Shown piece by piece: positions 24,602 through 34,219 of a stretch of 64,000 nucleotides of DNA. Location: positions 496,001-560,000 of the forward strand of contig NZ_CP030085.1 in NCBI RefSeq assembly GCF_003261235.1. Reading direction: 5' to 3'. The DNA is from Polynucleobacter paneuropaeus. GTDB taxonomy: Bacteria; Pseudomonadota; Gammaproteobacteria; Burkholderiales; Burkholderiaceae. Position 1 is the stretch's first letter. Each line of letters begins with the position of its first letter. A program made the translations under genes and the position numbers. The notes beneath the pieces are model-generated. The model made no database searches and was not told the origin of the DNA. It was given only the letters and a program-made list of their open reading frames with translations.

Positions 24602-25606
24602 TTAATCTGCATAAGCTCCTGCTTTACGAATCACGGGACCCCATTTATTAATTTCAGAGTCGAGCTGGTTCTTAAGAGATTCAGAAGTCACTTTACTCAT
24701 AGGCACCACTTCGATATTGGATTCTCCTAAGCGTGCTTTAACCTCAGGATTATTCAACGCCACCCTCAATGCCTTATTGATTTTGGCTAGCACTTCTGGG
24801 GGGGTACCTTTTGGTGCGTAAAGACCATGCCAGGCTTTGACTTCAAAACCTTTAAGACCTTGCTCATCGAGAGTGGGAATATTAGATAGACCTGGAAGAC
24901 GTTTGAGCGTTGTAACACCATAGGCTTTGACGAGATTATCTTTGATGTAAGGAACGGTTTGGGTTGTCTGGTCGCACAATAAATCAACTTGGCCACCAAG
25001 CAGATCAGTTAAGGCTGGGCCTGTTCCCTTATATGGAACGGTTGTAAGTTCTACGCCTTCACGAGACATCAGTAAAAGACCGCATAACTGAGACACTGAA
25101 CCAGGTCCTGCGTTCGCAATGGTCACCTTTTCTTTATTGACCTTGATATATGCCTCAAGCTCTTTAAAGTTGTTGGCTGGAAAGTTTTTGCGACCAAGAA
25201 GTACCATCGGTACGTCAACAACTTGACCAATGTATTCAAAATCTTTCATGGGGTCAAAGGGGAGCTTTTTATACAAAGCTGGCGCAGTCGCCATCCCCAT
25301 ATGGTGCAGATACAGAATATAGCCATCAGGAGCTGCTCGGGCTACACGGGTTGTGGCAATTGTGCCGCCAGCACCTACAGTATTTTCGACAATGACTGTC
25401 TGGCCAAGATCTTTACCCATAGGCACTGCGATTAAACGGGCAACTGCATCAGTAGGCCCGCCTGCTGAAAATGGCACCACCAAAGTAATGGGTTTGTTGG
25501 GATAGGCATCTGCAGCCATTGCAGGTGCTATCGATAAATAGCTACTGGCAGCAATTGCAATTAGCCCTGCCAATAGTGATGTGTGTAGTTTCTGATGTGG
25601 CTTCAT
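24602..25606 (-). CDS. Bug-family (tripartite tricarboxylate) periplasmic solute receptor
   Basis: The 334-residue protein has a cleavable signal peptide (about 1-31, ending AMAADAYP). The Bug fold opens with PNKPITLVVPFSAGGPTDAVAR. Conserved features ENTVGAGGTIATTRVARAAPDGY and PYKGTGPALTDLLGGQVDL follow. Bug proteins bind carboxylates or other small organic acids. No TctA/TctB membrane partners are nearby, as is common for orphan Bug proteins in Burkholderiales. The ligand cannot be read from sequence. The chrA stop lies 37 bases upstream. Confidence 0.92.
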   Translation of the reverse strand: MKPHQKLHTSLLAGLIAIAASSYLSIAPAMAADAYPNKPITLVVPFSAGGPTDAVARLIAVPMGKDLGQTVIVENTVGAGGTIATTRVARAAPDGYILYLHHMGMATAPALYKKLPFDPMKDFEYIGQVVDVPMVLLGRKNFPANNFKELEAYIKVNKEKVTIANAGPGSVSQLCGLLLMSREGVELTTVPYKGTGPALTDLLGGQVDLLCDQTTQTVPYIKDNLVKAYGVTTLKRLPGLSNIPTLDEQGLKGFEVKAWHGLYAPKGTPPEVLAKINKALRVALNNPEVKARLGESNIEVVPMSKVTSESLKNQLDSEINKWGPVIRKAGAYAD

Positions 25607-25643
25607 GCGGGTCTCCGTTCCTAAGCTATTGTATTGGTTGATA

Positions 25644-26969
25644 TTAGGATATCAGAATAGAGCCCCAAAAGCTCAATAAGCCTGCAAAAGCAGCGCCAGC
25701 AATCACCGTTATAACGCCACGCTGGTATTTAAAGAGGGCGATGACAGACAGCAGGCAAATGAGGATTGAAACCCAGGAGATGGATCCACTTAAGCCTGAA
25801 GGGAAAAAGACGTGATACGCAAAAAATATTCCCAGATTAACAATCACACCAACAACTGCAGCGGTGATGGCAGTTAAAGGAGCGGTAAATCCTAACTTGC
25901 CATGAGTCGATTCAATGAGGGGGCCACCTACCATGATGAAAAAGAAAGAGGGTAAAAAAGTAAACCAAGTAGCAACCACTGCACCTAGGGCGCCAAACCA
26001 AAAAGGATTGAGCTTATTCGAAAGATGTGCGAGATGTCCCGCAAGATAACCCACAAATGCGACCACCATGATTAATGGACCTGGAGTTGTTTCTCCTAAA
26101 GCGAGACCATCAATCATTTGCCCGGCGCTAAGCCACTGATAATGTTCAACTGCTCCTTGATAGACGTAAGGCAGGACAGCATAAGCCCCGCCAAAGGTTA
26201 AGAAGGCAGCCTTGGTAAAGAACCAAGCCAGTTGTGGGTAGAGACTTTCCCATCCACCCATAACGCAAAGTAGCCCAATAGGCAGCAGCCAAAAGCAAAG
26301 CGCAATCAGGCTGTGACGAATGACTTTGCTAGAAGAAAATTTTGCATGCTCAGGAGTAGGGGTGTTGTCATCAATGATGGCTGGCCCAAAGTTTTCTGAG
26401 TTACTACTGTGTGATTGCCGAGCTTGAAAATATTCCGGGTAACGTTTACTACCCCACCAACCAATCAATGCGGCAATGACCACGATGATCGGAAAGGAAA
26501 TATTCAGAAGAAATATCGCCAGAAAAGATCCGAGCGCAACTGCTTGTAGGGCACGATTATGAATTGTGCGCTTGCCAATGCGAAATGCAGCAAAGATAAC
26601 AATTGCAGTAACGGCGGGTTTAATACCAAAGAAAATAGCCGCTATCCACGGTATCTGTCCAAAAGTCAGATAGATCCAAGATAGGGCAATCAAAATAAAG
26701 AGTGAGGGCAGAATAAATAAGCTGCCTGCTAATAAACCACCCCAGCCTCGGTGCATCAGCCAACCAATATAGGTGACTAGTTGCTGTGCTTCTGGACCTG
26801 GTAGAAGCATGCAGTAGTTCAAGGCATGTAAAAAGCGCCGCTCAGAAATCCAGCGACGCTTTTCAACCAACTCTTGATGCAGAACCGCAATCTGTCCTGC
26901 GGGACCACCAAAGCTAGTAAAGCCTAACTTAGCCCAGAACTTGAGCGCTTCGCGAAATGGGACACTCAA
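25644..26969 (-). CDS. chrA: Long-chain chromate transporter family protein (ChrA)
   Basis: The 441-residue protein has two homologous CHR halves. The N-terminal half shows LGFTSFGGPAGQIAVLH near residue 15 and LPGPEAQQL near 53. The C-terminal half shows AAFLTFGGAYAVLPYVYQ near 250 and GETTPGPLIMVVAF near 291. Around ten to twelve membrane helices are present. Characterised members export chromate by proton exchange; many homologues are not induced by chromate, so the physiological substrate is uncertain. The start overlaps the fabI stop by 4 bases. Confidence 0.88.
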   Translation of the reverse strand: MSVPFREALKFWAKLGFTSFGGPAGQIAVLHQELVEKRRWISERRFLHALNYCMLLPGPEAQQLVTYIGWLMHRGWGGLLAGSLFILPSLFILIALSWIYLTFGQIPWIAAIFFGIKPAVTAIVIFAAFRIGKRTIHNRALQAVALGSFLAIFLLNISFPIIVVIAALIGWWGSKRYPEYFQARQSHSSNSENFGPAIIDDNTPTPEHAKFSSSKVIRHSLIALCFWLLPIGLLCVMGGWESLYPQLAWFFTKAAFLTFGGAYAVLPYVYQGAVEHYQWLSAGQMIDGLALGETTPGPLIMVVAFVGYLAGHLAHLSNKLNPFWFGALGAVVATWFTFLPSFFFIMVGGPLIESTHGKLGFTAPLTAITAAVVGVIVNLGIFFAYHVFFPSGLSGSISWVSILICLLSVIALFKYQRGVITVIAGAAFAGLLSFWGSILIS

Positions 26970-27751
26970 GCGTCTTCCATTCCGCCAACCACTTGGCTAA
27001 AGCCGTTATCAACGTAAATGATTTCAGCGGTAATACCGTTTGCTAAATCAGATAAGAGAAAGGCAGCGCTGTTACCAACGTCATCAATCGTCACATTGCG
27101 ACGCAAAGGTGCAGTTGCTTCAACGGCTTCCAAGATCTTGCCAAAGCCTTTGATACCAGAAGCGGCAAGCGTTTTAATTGGGCCTGCGGAGATGCCGTTC
27201 ACACGAATACCCTTAGGGCCTAGTGAACCAGCGAGATAACGCACTGATGCCTCTAAGGAAGCCTTGGCTAATCCCATGGTGTTGTAGTTGGGTACATTTC
27301 GCATGGAGCCTAAATACGTCAGTGTTAATAAAGCAGATTTCTCACGCAGCATGGGCAGCGCTTCTTTAGCCATTGCTGGAAAGCTGTAGGCAGAAATATC
27401 GTGTGCGATTTTGAATCCTTCACGGCTTAAACCATCCAAGAAGTCGCCGGCAATTGCTTCGCGAGGGGCAAAGCCAATGGCATGGACGAAACCATCAAAC
27501 TGGGGCCAGGTTTTAGCTAAATCTTTAAAGAGGGCAGTAATTTGTTCGTCACTGCCGACGTCACAATCAAAAATGAGCTCAGTGTTAAATTCTTTAGCAA
27601 AATCGACAATACGGTCTTTAAAGCGCTCACCTACATAGGTGAAGGCCAATTCAGCCCCTTCACGATGGCAGGCCTTGGCAATGCCATAGGCAATCGAGCG
27701 GTTAGAGAGAAGGCCGGTAATGAGGATTTTTTTGCCGGTCAGAAAGCCCAT
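26966..27751 (-). CDS. fabI: Enoyl-[acyl-carrier-protein] reductase (NADH) FabI
   Basis: The 261-residue SDR protein has the FabI N-terminus MGFLTGKKILITGLLSNRSI and the catalytic Tyr/Lys pair in YNTMGLAKAS (Tyr near 156, Lys near 163). AGPIKTLAASGI follows near 191. It reduces enoyl-ACP in the last step of fatty acid elongation and is the target of triclosan-class inhibitors. It is divergent from the yej operon and shares a roughly 50-base promoter gap with it. Confidence 0.96.
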   Translation of the reverse strand: MGFLTGKKILITGLLSNRSIAYGIAKACHREGAELAFTYVGERFKDRIVDFAKEFNTELIFDCDVGSDEQITALFKDLAKTWPQFDGFVHAIGFAPREAIAGDFLDGLSREGFKIAHDISAYSFPAMAKEALPMLREKSALLTLTYLGSMRNVPNYNTMGLAKASLEASVRYLAGSLGPKGIRVNGISAGPIKTLAASGIKGFGKILEAVEATAPLRRNVTIDDVGNSAAFLLSDLANGITAEIIYVDNGFSQVVGGMEDA

Positions 27752-27801
27752 ATAGTGTCCTTTGCTTCAAATGTGGTTTGCTATCTACAATTGTCACATA
27801 T

Positions 27802-29679
27802 ATGCCGATTTACTCATCCCTTCGCCCATTCCGCTTTTACTACCCCCTTTGGGTGCTGGCTTGCCTCCTCAGCCTAATCAGTATTTCAAGTTATGGATCA
27901 CAGGGGATCGCGCAGTACGGCAAACCAAAATATGCGGATGGCTTTAGTCACTTCGATTACGTTAATCCCAATGCGCCTAAAGGCGGAACGCTAACCTTGC
28001 CTAACCCTGGGTCTAGAAGTAGTTTTGACAAGTTCAATCCCTTCACCCTCAGAGGTGTGACTGCTCCCGGAATTGAATTAATGTTTGAGTCTTTAGCTGA
28101 AGGAAGTGCAGATGAGGTAGCCAGCATCTATGGTTTGTTAGCAGAAGATATTTCAGTAGCGGCTGATCGTAAGTCAGTCAGTTTCCGAATTCGACCAGAG
28201 GCTCGTTTCTCAGACGGCAGCCCAGTGATGGCAGCAGACGTCAAATACAGTTTTGATACTTTGATGGGAGAGCAAGCCCATCCACGCTACAAGACGACAT
28301 ATGGCGATATCAAACAAGCAGTAGTTGTATCGCCTCGAGAAGTGCGCTTTGATTTTAAGAATCAAAATCCAGAGCTGCCACTCTTAGCTGGAACGATGCC
28401 TATCTTTTCTCGTAATTGGGGCAAGAGGCCGGATGGCACCATGATTGCCTTCGATCAACTGGCTTTCGAAGCGCCTATTGGCAGCGGCCCTTATCAAATT
28501 GAATCCTATAAAACTGGGAAGTCGATCATCTTTAGGCGCAATCCAGATTACTGGGCAGATCATTTAAATAAACCCATCAATGTGCGTGTCGGCTTTTATA
28601 ACTTCGATCGCATTGTGTATAAGTTATATAGCGATGATGCAGTCCGCCTCGAAGCATTCAAGGCGGGCGAGTTTGATGCGTTAGTAGAGTACCGCGCCAA
28701 GATCTGGGCCAAAGGTTATGTCGGTTCTAAATTTAATGATGGCAGCCTATTGAAGAAAGCCTTCTTAAATCACAATGGCGCTGGGATGCAGGGTTTTGCA
28801 ATGAATTTACGCCGCCCAATCTTTCAGGATGTGCGTGTGCGTCAGGCCTTGGGTTACGCGCTCGACTTTGAATGGCTTAATCGCCAACTCTTTTTTGATC
28901 AATACAGCCGTATTAATAGCTATTTCACGAACAGCGATTTGAGTGCAAACTTTGATGGGCCTCGCAAACCGACTGAAGCAGAGCTGAAGTTACTCAGGCC
29001 CCTCAAAGAGAAATATCCTCGCTGGGTGCCCGATGCAGTATTTGGCCCTATGCCGCCCGCACCTTCTACTGCAGCACCAGGCAGCTTACGCCAGAATCTG
29101 CGCAAGGCACGTGAGCTATTGGCAGATGCTGGCTGGACCTATCGCGATGGCGCACTCAGAAATATTCAAGGTGAACCCTTCCGCTTTGAAATGGTTGAAG
29201 ATGGCGGCTTCTTTTTGAGAGTCATTTCTGCCTATACCCGCAACTTAGAGAAGCTGGGTATTCAGGTGGATGTGAGAACCAGTGACTTTGCGCTTCATCA
29301 AAAGCGGATGAATGAATACGATTTTGATATGACAACAATTCGTTTCCCGGATTCGCAAAGTCCAGGAAATGAATTGTGGGATCGCTTTGGAAGTCAAGCT
29401 GCCAAAGAAAAAGGTTCAGACAATGTTATTGGGATCCAGTCGCCAGTAGTAGATGCTTTAGTTGGAGAAATTACTAGGGCGCAGAACCGAGAGCAGCTCA
29501 GAGCGGCGAGTCGAGCGCTTGATCGAGTCTTGTGGAATAGTTATTTTGTCGTACCCCAATGGTATAACCCAACACATCGAATTGCTTTCAGAAAAGAAAT
29601 GCACTATCCAGATCCTCCTTTGTATTACATGGCTGAAACTTGGATCTTGCAGAACTGGTGGAAAGCAGAGGCCCCTTAA
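27802..29679 (+). CDS. yejA: Periplasmic oligopeptide-binding protein YejA-like
   Basis: This SBP_bac_5-type binding protein has about 625 residues from the ATG at 27802. The open frame extends to a TTG at 27778, but the ATG gives a normal signal peptide (hydrophobic 14-31). Family features are YVNPNAPKGGTL near residue 44, ENP-type FSDGSPVMAADVKYSFDTLM near 140 and GSGPYQIESYKTGK near 230. YejA-type proteins deliver peptides, including microcin C in E. coli, to YejBEF. It overlaps yejB by one base (TAATG). Confidence 0.92.
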   Translation: MPIYSSLRPFRFYYPLWVLACLLSLISISSYGSQGIAQYGKPKYADGFSHFDYVNPNAPKGGTLTLPNPGSRSSFDKFNPFTLRGVTAPGIELMFESLAEGSADEVASIYGLLAEDISVAADRKSVSFRIRPEARFSDGSPVMAADVKYSFDTLMGEQAHPRYKTTYGDIKQAVVVSPREVRFDFKNQNPELPLLAGTMPIFSRNWGKRPDGTMIAFDQLAFEAPIGSGPYQIESYKTGKSIIFRRNPDYWADHLNKPINVRVGFYNFDRIVYKLYSDDAVRLEAFKAGEFDALVEYRAKIWAKGYVGSKFNDGSLLKKAFLNHNGAGMQGFAMNLRRPIFQDVRVRQALGYALDFEWLNRQLFFDQYSRINSYFTNSDLSANFDGPRKPTEAELKLLRPLKEKYPRWVPDAVFGPMPPAPSTAAPGSLRQNLRKARELLADAGWTYRDGALRNIQGEPFRFEMVEDGGFFLRVISAYTRNLEKLGIQVDVRTSDFALHQKRMNEYDFDMTTIRFPDSQSPGNELWDRFGSQAAKEKGSDNVIGIQSPVVDALVGEITRAQNREQLRAASRALDRVLWNSYFVVPQWYNPTHRIAFRKEMHYPDPPLYYMAETWILQNWWKAEAP

Positions 29680-30755
29680 TGCAAGTCCAGATGCGTGCTT
29701 ATATTGCTAAGCGTTTGCTATTAATGATTCCTACCTTATTGGGGGTCCTAACGCTGACCTTTGCGGTAGTGCAATTTGTTCCTGGTGGTCCTGTGGAGCA
29801 AATGGTGTTGGAGCTCAAAGGTAAAGGCAATGGATCTGTAGGTGGTTCAGAATCCTCGGGTGCTGGTGCGACCTATCGTGGCCGACAGGGGATTGATGAG
29901 CAGCGCTTAGCCGAGGTTAAAGCACTATATGGTTTTGATAAGCCACCACTCGAGCGTTACTTCATGATGTTAGGGCGCTTTGCCAGATTTGATTTGGGAC
30001 AAAGCTACTACCAGCATCAAAGTGTGTGGCATTTAGTGGTATCTAAATTGCCGGTCTCGATCAGTATTGGTTTATGGACTTTCTTCATCACCTACCTGAT
30101 CTCCATTCCTCTGGGGATTGCTAAAGCTGTTCGAGAAGGCTCTCGCTTTGACACGGTGACAAGTACCATCATCTTGGTAGGTTATGCCATTCCAGGTTTT
30201 GTCTTGGGGGTTTTATTGCTAGTACTTTTCGGCGGAGGGAGTTTCTTACAACTCTTTCCCCTGCGCGGCTTGACGTCAGACAACTGGTCGGACCTCAGCT
30301 TAATCGGCAAGATTTTGGATTACCTCTGGCATTTAGTCTTGCCGATTACAGCAATGGTGCTGGGTAGTTTTGCAGTAGTCACCATGCTCACCAAAAACTC
30401 TTTCTTAGAAGAGATTCGTAAACAGTACGTGTTGACGGCAAGAGCTAAAGGTCTGAGTGAGCATCAAGTCTTGTGGAAGCATGTCTTTCGGAATGCACTC
30501 TTACCCCTAGTAACGGGATTCCCGGCAGCCTTTATCGGTGCTTTCTTTACTGGATCGTTGCTAATTGAGACCTTGTTTTCTTTAGATGGGCTTGGTCTTC
30601 TGTCATATGAGTCTGTGATGAGACGTGACTACCCAGTGGTGTTTGGTACTTTGTATTTATTCACGCTGATTGGTTTGTTCACTAAGTTGATCTCCGATCT
30701 TTGCTATGTCTATATTGATCCACGGATTCAGTTTGGCGCAGGAGGGGGCTCGTGA
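29679..30755 (+). CDS. yejB: Peptide ABC transporter permease YejB
   Basis: The 358-residue permease starts MQVQMRAYIAKRLLLMIPTL. An upstream in-frame ATG at 29640 lies inside yejA and is not preferred, because the TAATG overlap is typical coupling. Six membrane helices are expected. The cytoplasmic EAA loop is in VLTARAKGLSEHQVLWKHVFRNAL near residue 255. It contains a Gly/Ser-rich insert (GNGSVGGSESSG) characteristic of YejB. It pairs with YejE. Confidence 0.93.
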   Translation: MQVQMRAYIAKRLLLMIPTLLGVLTLTFAVVQFVPGGPVEQMVLELKGKGNGSVGGSESSGAGATYRGRQGIDEQRLAEVKALYGFDKPPLERYFMMLGRFARFDLGQSYYQHQSVWHLVVSKLPVSISIGLWTFFITYLISIPLGIAKAVREGSRFDTVTSTIILVGYAIPGFVLGVLLLVLFGGGSFLQLFPLRGLTSDNWSDLSLIGKILDYLWHLVLPITAMVLGSFAVVTMLTKNSFLEEIRKQYVLTARAKGLSEHQVLWKHVFRNALLPLVTGFPAAFIGAFFTGSLLIETLFSLDGLGLLSYESVMRRDYPVVFGTLYLFTLIGLFTKLISDLCYVYIDPRIQFGAGGGS

Positions 30756-31777
30756 GCCACTGGCAACGCTTCAAGCGCAATCGCACTGGCTACATCAGCC
30801 TGTGGATTTTTATGCTGCTATTCGGCATCAGTATGGGTGCTGATTTTATTGCCAATGACAAACCATTGATTGTTCGTTATGACGGACACTTTTATTTTCC
30901 AATTGTGCGCAATCAACCTGAAACCGTTTTTGGCGGAGACTTTGCTACACCTACTGATTTTTTAGATCCTGATATTCGTCATAACATTACGAGCGATGGT
31001 AATTGGGCAATCTATCCACTGATTCCTTACAGCTATGAAACCCTCAATTACTTTTCTCGAGTTCCCAATCCCGCGCCACCATCCGCGGAGAATTGGTTCG
31101 GAACCGACGATCGTGGGCGCGATGTTCTGTCACGCTTGATCTATGGTTTTCGGCTATCGATTCTGTTTGGTCTTGCGCTCACGATTGTGGGAGTTGGAGT
31201 AGGCATCATCACGGGCTCACTAATGGGTTTCTTTGGCGGCAAATTTGACTTAATCTCTCAGCGTCTCATTGAGATCTGGGGCTCCATGCCAGAGCTATAC
31301 CTATTGATTATTTTTGCCTCAATCTTTAATCCGAGCGTTTTACTGTTGATTGTGTTGCTAGCCGCTTTTGGTTGGATGGGTTTATCTGATTATGTGCGGG
31401 CCGAGTTTTATCGCAATCGTGCCCTCGAGTATGTGCGCGCTGCTAAAGCTTTAGGCCTGACCAATTTTCAAATCATGTTGCGCCATATTCTGCCGAATAG
31501 TTTGACACCAGTCATCACCTTTCTGCCCTTTCGAATGAGTGCTGCCATTTTGTCTCTTACGAGTTTGGACTTCTTGGGCTTGGGTGTGCCACCAGGGACA
31601 CCCAGTCTTGGCGAGTTGCTCTCGCAGGGTAAAGGTAATTTAGATGCCTGGTGGATTTCGCTTTCCACTTTTATAGTCTTAGTAGCAACACTTCTTCTCT
31701 TAACCTTCATGGGGGAGGCATTGCGTAATGCTTTTGACTCACGTCAGTCAGGATCGATTGGTGGGGTACGATCATGA
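30752..31777 (+). CDS. yejE: Peptide ABC transporter permease YejE
   Basis: The 341-residue permease has one N-terminal helix, a periplasmic region of about 90 residues, then five helices. GTDDRGRDVLSRLIYGFRLS near residue 116 and the EAA loop EYVRAAKALGLTNFQIMLRHIL near 227 are typical of DppC/YejE permeases. The start codon is GTG within a GTGA overlap with yejB, preceded by a strong AGGAGGGGG ribosome-binding site. Confidence 0.93.
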   Translation: MSHWQRFKRNRTGYISLWIFMLLFGISMGADFIANDKPLIVRYDGHFYFPIVRNQPETVFGGDFATPTDFLDPDIRHNITSDGNWAIYPLIPYSYETLNYFSRVPNPAPPSAENWFGTDDRGRDVLSRLIYGFRLSILFGLALTIVGVGVGIITGSLMGFFGGKFDLISQRLIEIWGSMPELYLLIIFASIFNPSVLLLIVLLAAFGWMGLSDYVRAEFYRNRALEYVRAAKALGLTNFQIMLRHILPNSLTPVITFLPFRMSAAILSLTSLDFLGLGVPPGTPSLGELLSQGKGNLDAWWISLSTFIVLVATLLLLTFMGEALRNAFDSRQSGSIGGVRS

Positions 31778-33432
31778 ATGCCTTATTGCGCTACGAAGAT
31801 CTGAGTATTTCTTTTGGAACAGGACGTCGTGAGAAGTTTGCCGTTAGCCATCTTGATCTGGAGATTGGGGTCGGCGAACGAGTGGCTTTAGTTGGTGAAT
31901 CCGGTTCTGGTAAAACCTTAACGGCACTCGCCCCTTTAAGGCTTGAGCCCGAGGGCGCCAAGATGACAGGCAGAATTTGGTGGAGTGGCCAGGAAGATGC
32001 ACAGCAACAGAGTGCGACCCAACCAGTCGATTTATTGTCATTGCCGATCGAGAGAATTCGTAGGATACGCGGACGTGAAATTGCTATGGTGTTTCAAGAG
32101 CCGATGACCGCTCTGAATCCTTTATTCACTGTTGGTAATCAAATTGTTGAAGCGGTCCAGATTTACGAGCCACTCATTTCTAAAGCAGATTGCTTTGCAG
32201 CAGCTGTCGATCTTTTGCGTAAGACTGGTATTCCTGAACCAGAAAAACGTTTTCATTCTTATCCGCATCAGCTATCGGGCGGACAAAGACAGCGTGCGAT
32301 GATTGCCATGGCTTTGGCATGCAAGCCTCGTCTGTTGATTGCGGATGAGCCTACAACAGCATTGGACGTGAGTTTGCGTTTGCAGATTCTAGATTTACTT
32401 AAAGCGCTGCAGGAGGAATCTAAAGACCATGGCGGCATGGGTATTCTGTTGATTACGCATGATCTTAATCTTGTGAAGCACTTTGCGCATCGGGTCGCAG
32501 TCTTAAATCAAGGTAACTTAGTTGAGGTTGGAGCGACCAAGCGAGTTTTTGAGCACCCAGAAAATCCGTATACCCAAACTTTGGTGAATAGTGAGCCGGT
32601 GCGGGATCTCGCGCCGGTGATGCCGCTTGCCCCAGTCTTGCTGCAAACCGATAATTTATCGGTCTCGTATCCCAGCCTGGATTCAGAATCATGGTTTAAG
32701 AAGGCACCTCGGCATTCGGTATTAAAGAAAATTGGTTTTGGCTTGAGGCAAGGTCAGACCATTGGGGTGATCGGTGAGTCTGGCTCTGGTAAAACCACTT
32801 TAGGAATGGCAATACTGGGACTCTTGAGTGATTCTGCTGCAGAAGTGACTGGTTCAGTCGATGTACTCGGACATGATTGGCAAAAACTCACATCAGCCGA
32901 ACGCAGAAAATTACGCGCAAGCTTGCAGGTCATTTTTCAGGACCCCTTTGGTTCTCTTTCGCCACGCATGACGGTAATGCAAATTATTGTTGAAGGATTA
33001 GATATCCATTTCCCAAAACTCAGTAGCGCTGAGCGAGAGCAAAGGGTGTTGGATATTTTGCGAGAGGTTGGTATCGACCGTTCTGCCTTGACCCGTTATC
33101 CCCACGAATTTTCTGGTGGACAACGACAGCGCATCGCAATTGCACGCGCACTCATTTTGCGACCCCAGATCCTCGTACTGGATGAGCCCACTTCGGCTTT
33201 AGATGTTTCGATCCAGAAACAAGTATTAGCCTTGCTCACTGAGCTACAGAAAAAATACAATCTGGCTTACCTGATGATTAGCCATGATTTGGCTGTCATT
33301 CGAGCGATGTCTCATGAAATCATGGTGCTCAAAGGTGGCAAAATGGTCGAGTTTGGGGAGACCGAAACCCTCATTAAGCACCCTAAGCAGACCTATACGA
33401 AAGAGCTATTCGAGGCAGCTGAAATTACCTAG
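31774..33432 (+). CDS. yejF: Peptide ABC transporter double ATPase YejF
   Basis: The 552-residue protein has two ABC modules. Walker A motifs are GESGSGKTL (near 47) and GESGSGKTT (near 335); signatures are LSGGQRQR and FSGGQRQR. Walker B segments are LLIADEPTTALD and ILVLDEPTSALD. Both modules look catalytically complete. It powers import by YejBE. ATGA overlap with yejE completes the yejABEF operon. A weak hairpin (GCAC/GTGC, 33435-33465) followed by ATTTTC may end the transcript. Confidence 0.94.
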   Translation: MNALLRYEDLSISFGTGRREKFAVSHLDLEIGVGERVALVGESGSGKTLTALAPLRLEPEGAKMTGRIWWSGQEDAQQQSATQPVDLLSLPIERIRRIRGREIAMVFQEPMTALNPLFTVGNQIVEAVQIYEPLISKADCFAAAVDLLRKTGIPEPEKRFHSYPHQLSGGQRQRAMIAMALACKPRLLIADEPTTALDVSLRLQILDLLKALQEESKDHGGMGILLITHDLNLVKHFAHRVAVLNQGNLVEVGATKRVFEHPENPYTQTLVNSEPVRDLAPVMPLAPVLLQTDNLSVSYPSLDSESWFKKAPRHSVLKKIGFGLRQGQTIGVIGESGSGKTTLGMAILGLLSDSAAEVTGSVDVLGHDWQKLTSAERRKLRASLQVIFQDPFGSLSPRMTVMQIIVEGLDIHFPKLSSAEREQRVLDILREVGIDRSALTRYPHEFSGGQRQRIAIARALILRPQILVLDEPTSALDVSIQKQVLALLTELQKKYNLAYLMISHDLAVIRAMSHEIMVLKGGKMVEFGETETLIKHPKQTYTKELFEAAEIT

Positions 33433-33524
33433 GCACTCTAGTTTAATGGGCTAAATTGGTGCATTTTCTTCATAAATTTCAAAAAAACTGTTTGTAAACA
33501 TAGAGTTATTGATAAGTCCTGGTC

Positions 33525-33553
33525 TTGGTATCGCCAAGCTTCTTTGTTACACT
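33525..33553 (+). promoter_or_regulatory. Promoter of the NlpC/P60-like gene
   Basis: TTGGTA (33525-33530) and TACACT (33548-33553) are separated by 17 bases and form the best sigma-70 match in the gap after yejF. The expected transcription start, about 7 bases downstream, falls at or next to the chosen ATG (33560). The message may therefore be leaderless, or translation may begin at a later ATG. Confidence 0.6.
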
Positions 33554-33559
33554 CGGCGG

Positions 33560-34204
33560 ATGTCCCTAAAAAAAGTAGCCCCTCAACTCCACCAAGGCAT
33601 TTTGATGTCTTTGGGGATTGCTGTGCTTTTTGCCTGCACTGGACTTGCGCATGCTGAGGAAGCTGGTGAGGCTCCAAAAGAAAGCATGTTTCAGGCTGGT
33701 AAATCCTACTTCTCTCGGGCATCGGATCGTTTGGTCGATTCCGTCTCGGAAAAATCTGAGTCCTTAATTAATCAAGCAATGGTAGTGATTGGCGTGCGTT
33801 ATCGCTGGAACACAGAGTTGCCTCAGTCCGGTTTGGACGGCAGTAGTTTTGTGGCCTACGTCTTTAAAGATAAGTTGGGATTTTTGCTTCCGAACAAGTC
33901 GACCCAAATGAGTCGGGTTGGTAAGCCAATTAATCGCGATGATCTTCAGCCTGGCGATTTAGTATTCTTTAACACGATGCGTCTGACTTTCTCGCACGTC
34001 GGTATTTATGTTGGCGACAATAAATTTATTCATTCACCTTCTAAAGGTGCGAGTGTTCGTGTCGATGATTTAAGTAGTGTGTATTGGGATCGTCGCTTTG
34101 ATGGCGCTCGTCGTCTGGATGGTTCTGATTCTTTAGATGACTCTGAGCGTCGTGAACTGCTCAATCAAGTGAACAATATCAAACGCAAACCTCAAAGTCT
34201 ATAG
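33560..34204 (+). CDS. NlpC/P60-family exported protein lacking the catalytic Cys
   Basis: The 214-residue protein has a signal peptide (MSLKKVAP followed by a hydrophobic core ending GLAHAEE) and a C40-like domain. The domain has GVRYRWNTELPQSG, then D-G-S-S-F where the family has D-C-S-G, then LQPGDLVFFNTMR and FSHVGIYVGDNKFIHSPS. The nucleophile Cys is replaced by Gly (codon at 33838-33840, ggc), while the His (in FSHVGIY) and overall fold are kept. It is therefore probably a non-catalytic peptidoglycan-binding or scaffold version of the peptidase at 1-404. An ATG at 33605 with AAGG upstream is an alternative start. The longer frame from 33509 is unlikely. Confidence 0.85.
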   Translation: MSLKKVAPQLHQGILMSLGIAVLFACTGLAHAEEAGEAPKESMFQAGKSYFSRASDRLVDSVSEKSESLINQAMVVIGVRYRWNTELPQSGLDGSSFVAYVFKDKLGFLLPNKSTQMSRVGKPINRDDLQPGDLVFFNTMRLTFSHVGIYVGDNKFIHSPSKGASVRVDDLSSVYWDRRFDGARRLDGSDSLDDSERRELLNQVNNIKRKPQSL

Positions 34205-34219
34205 TTAAAACCCAAGCAA

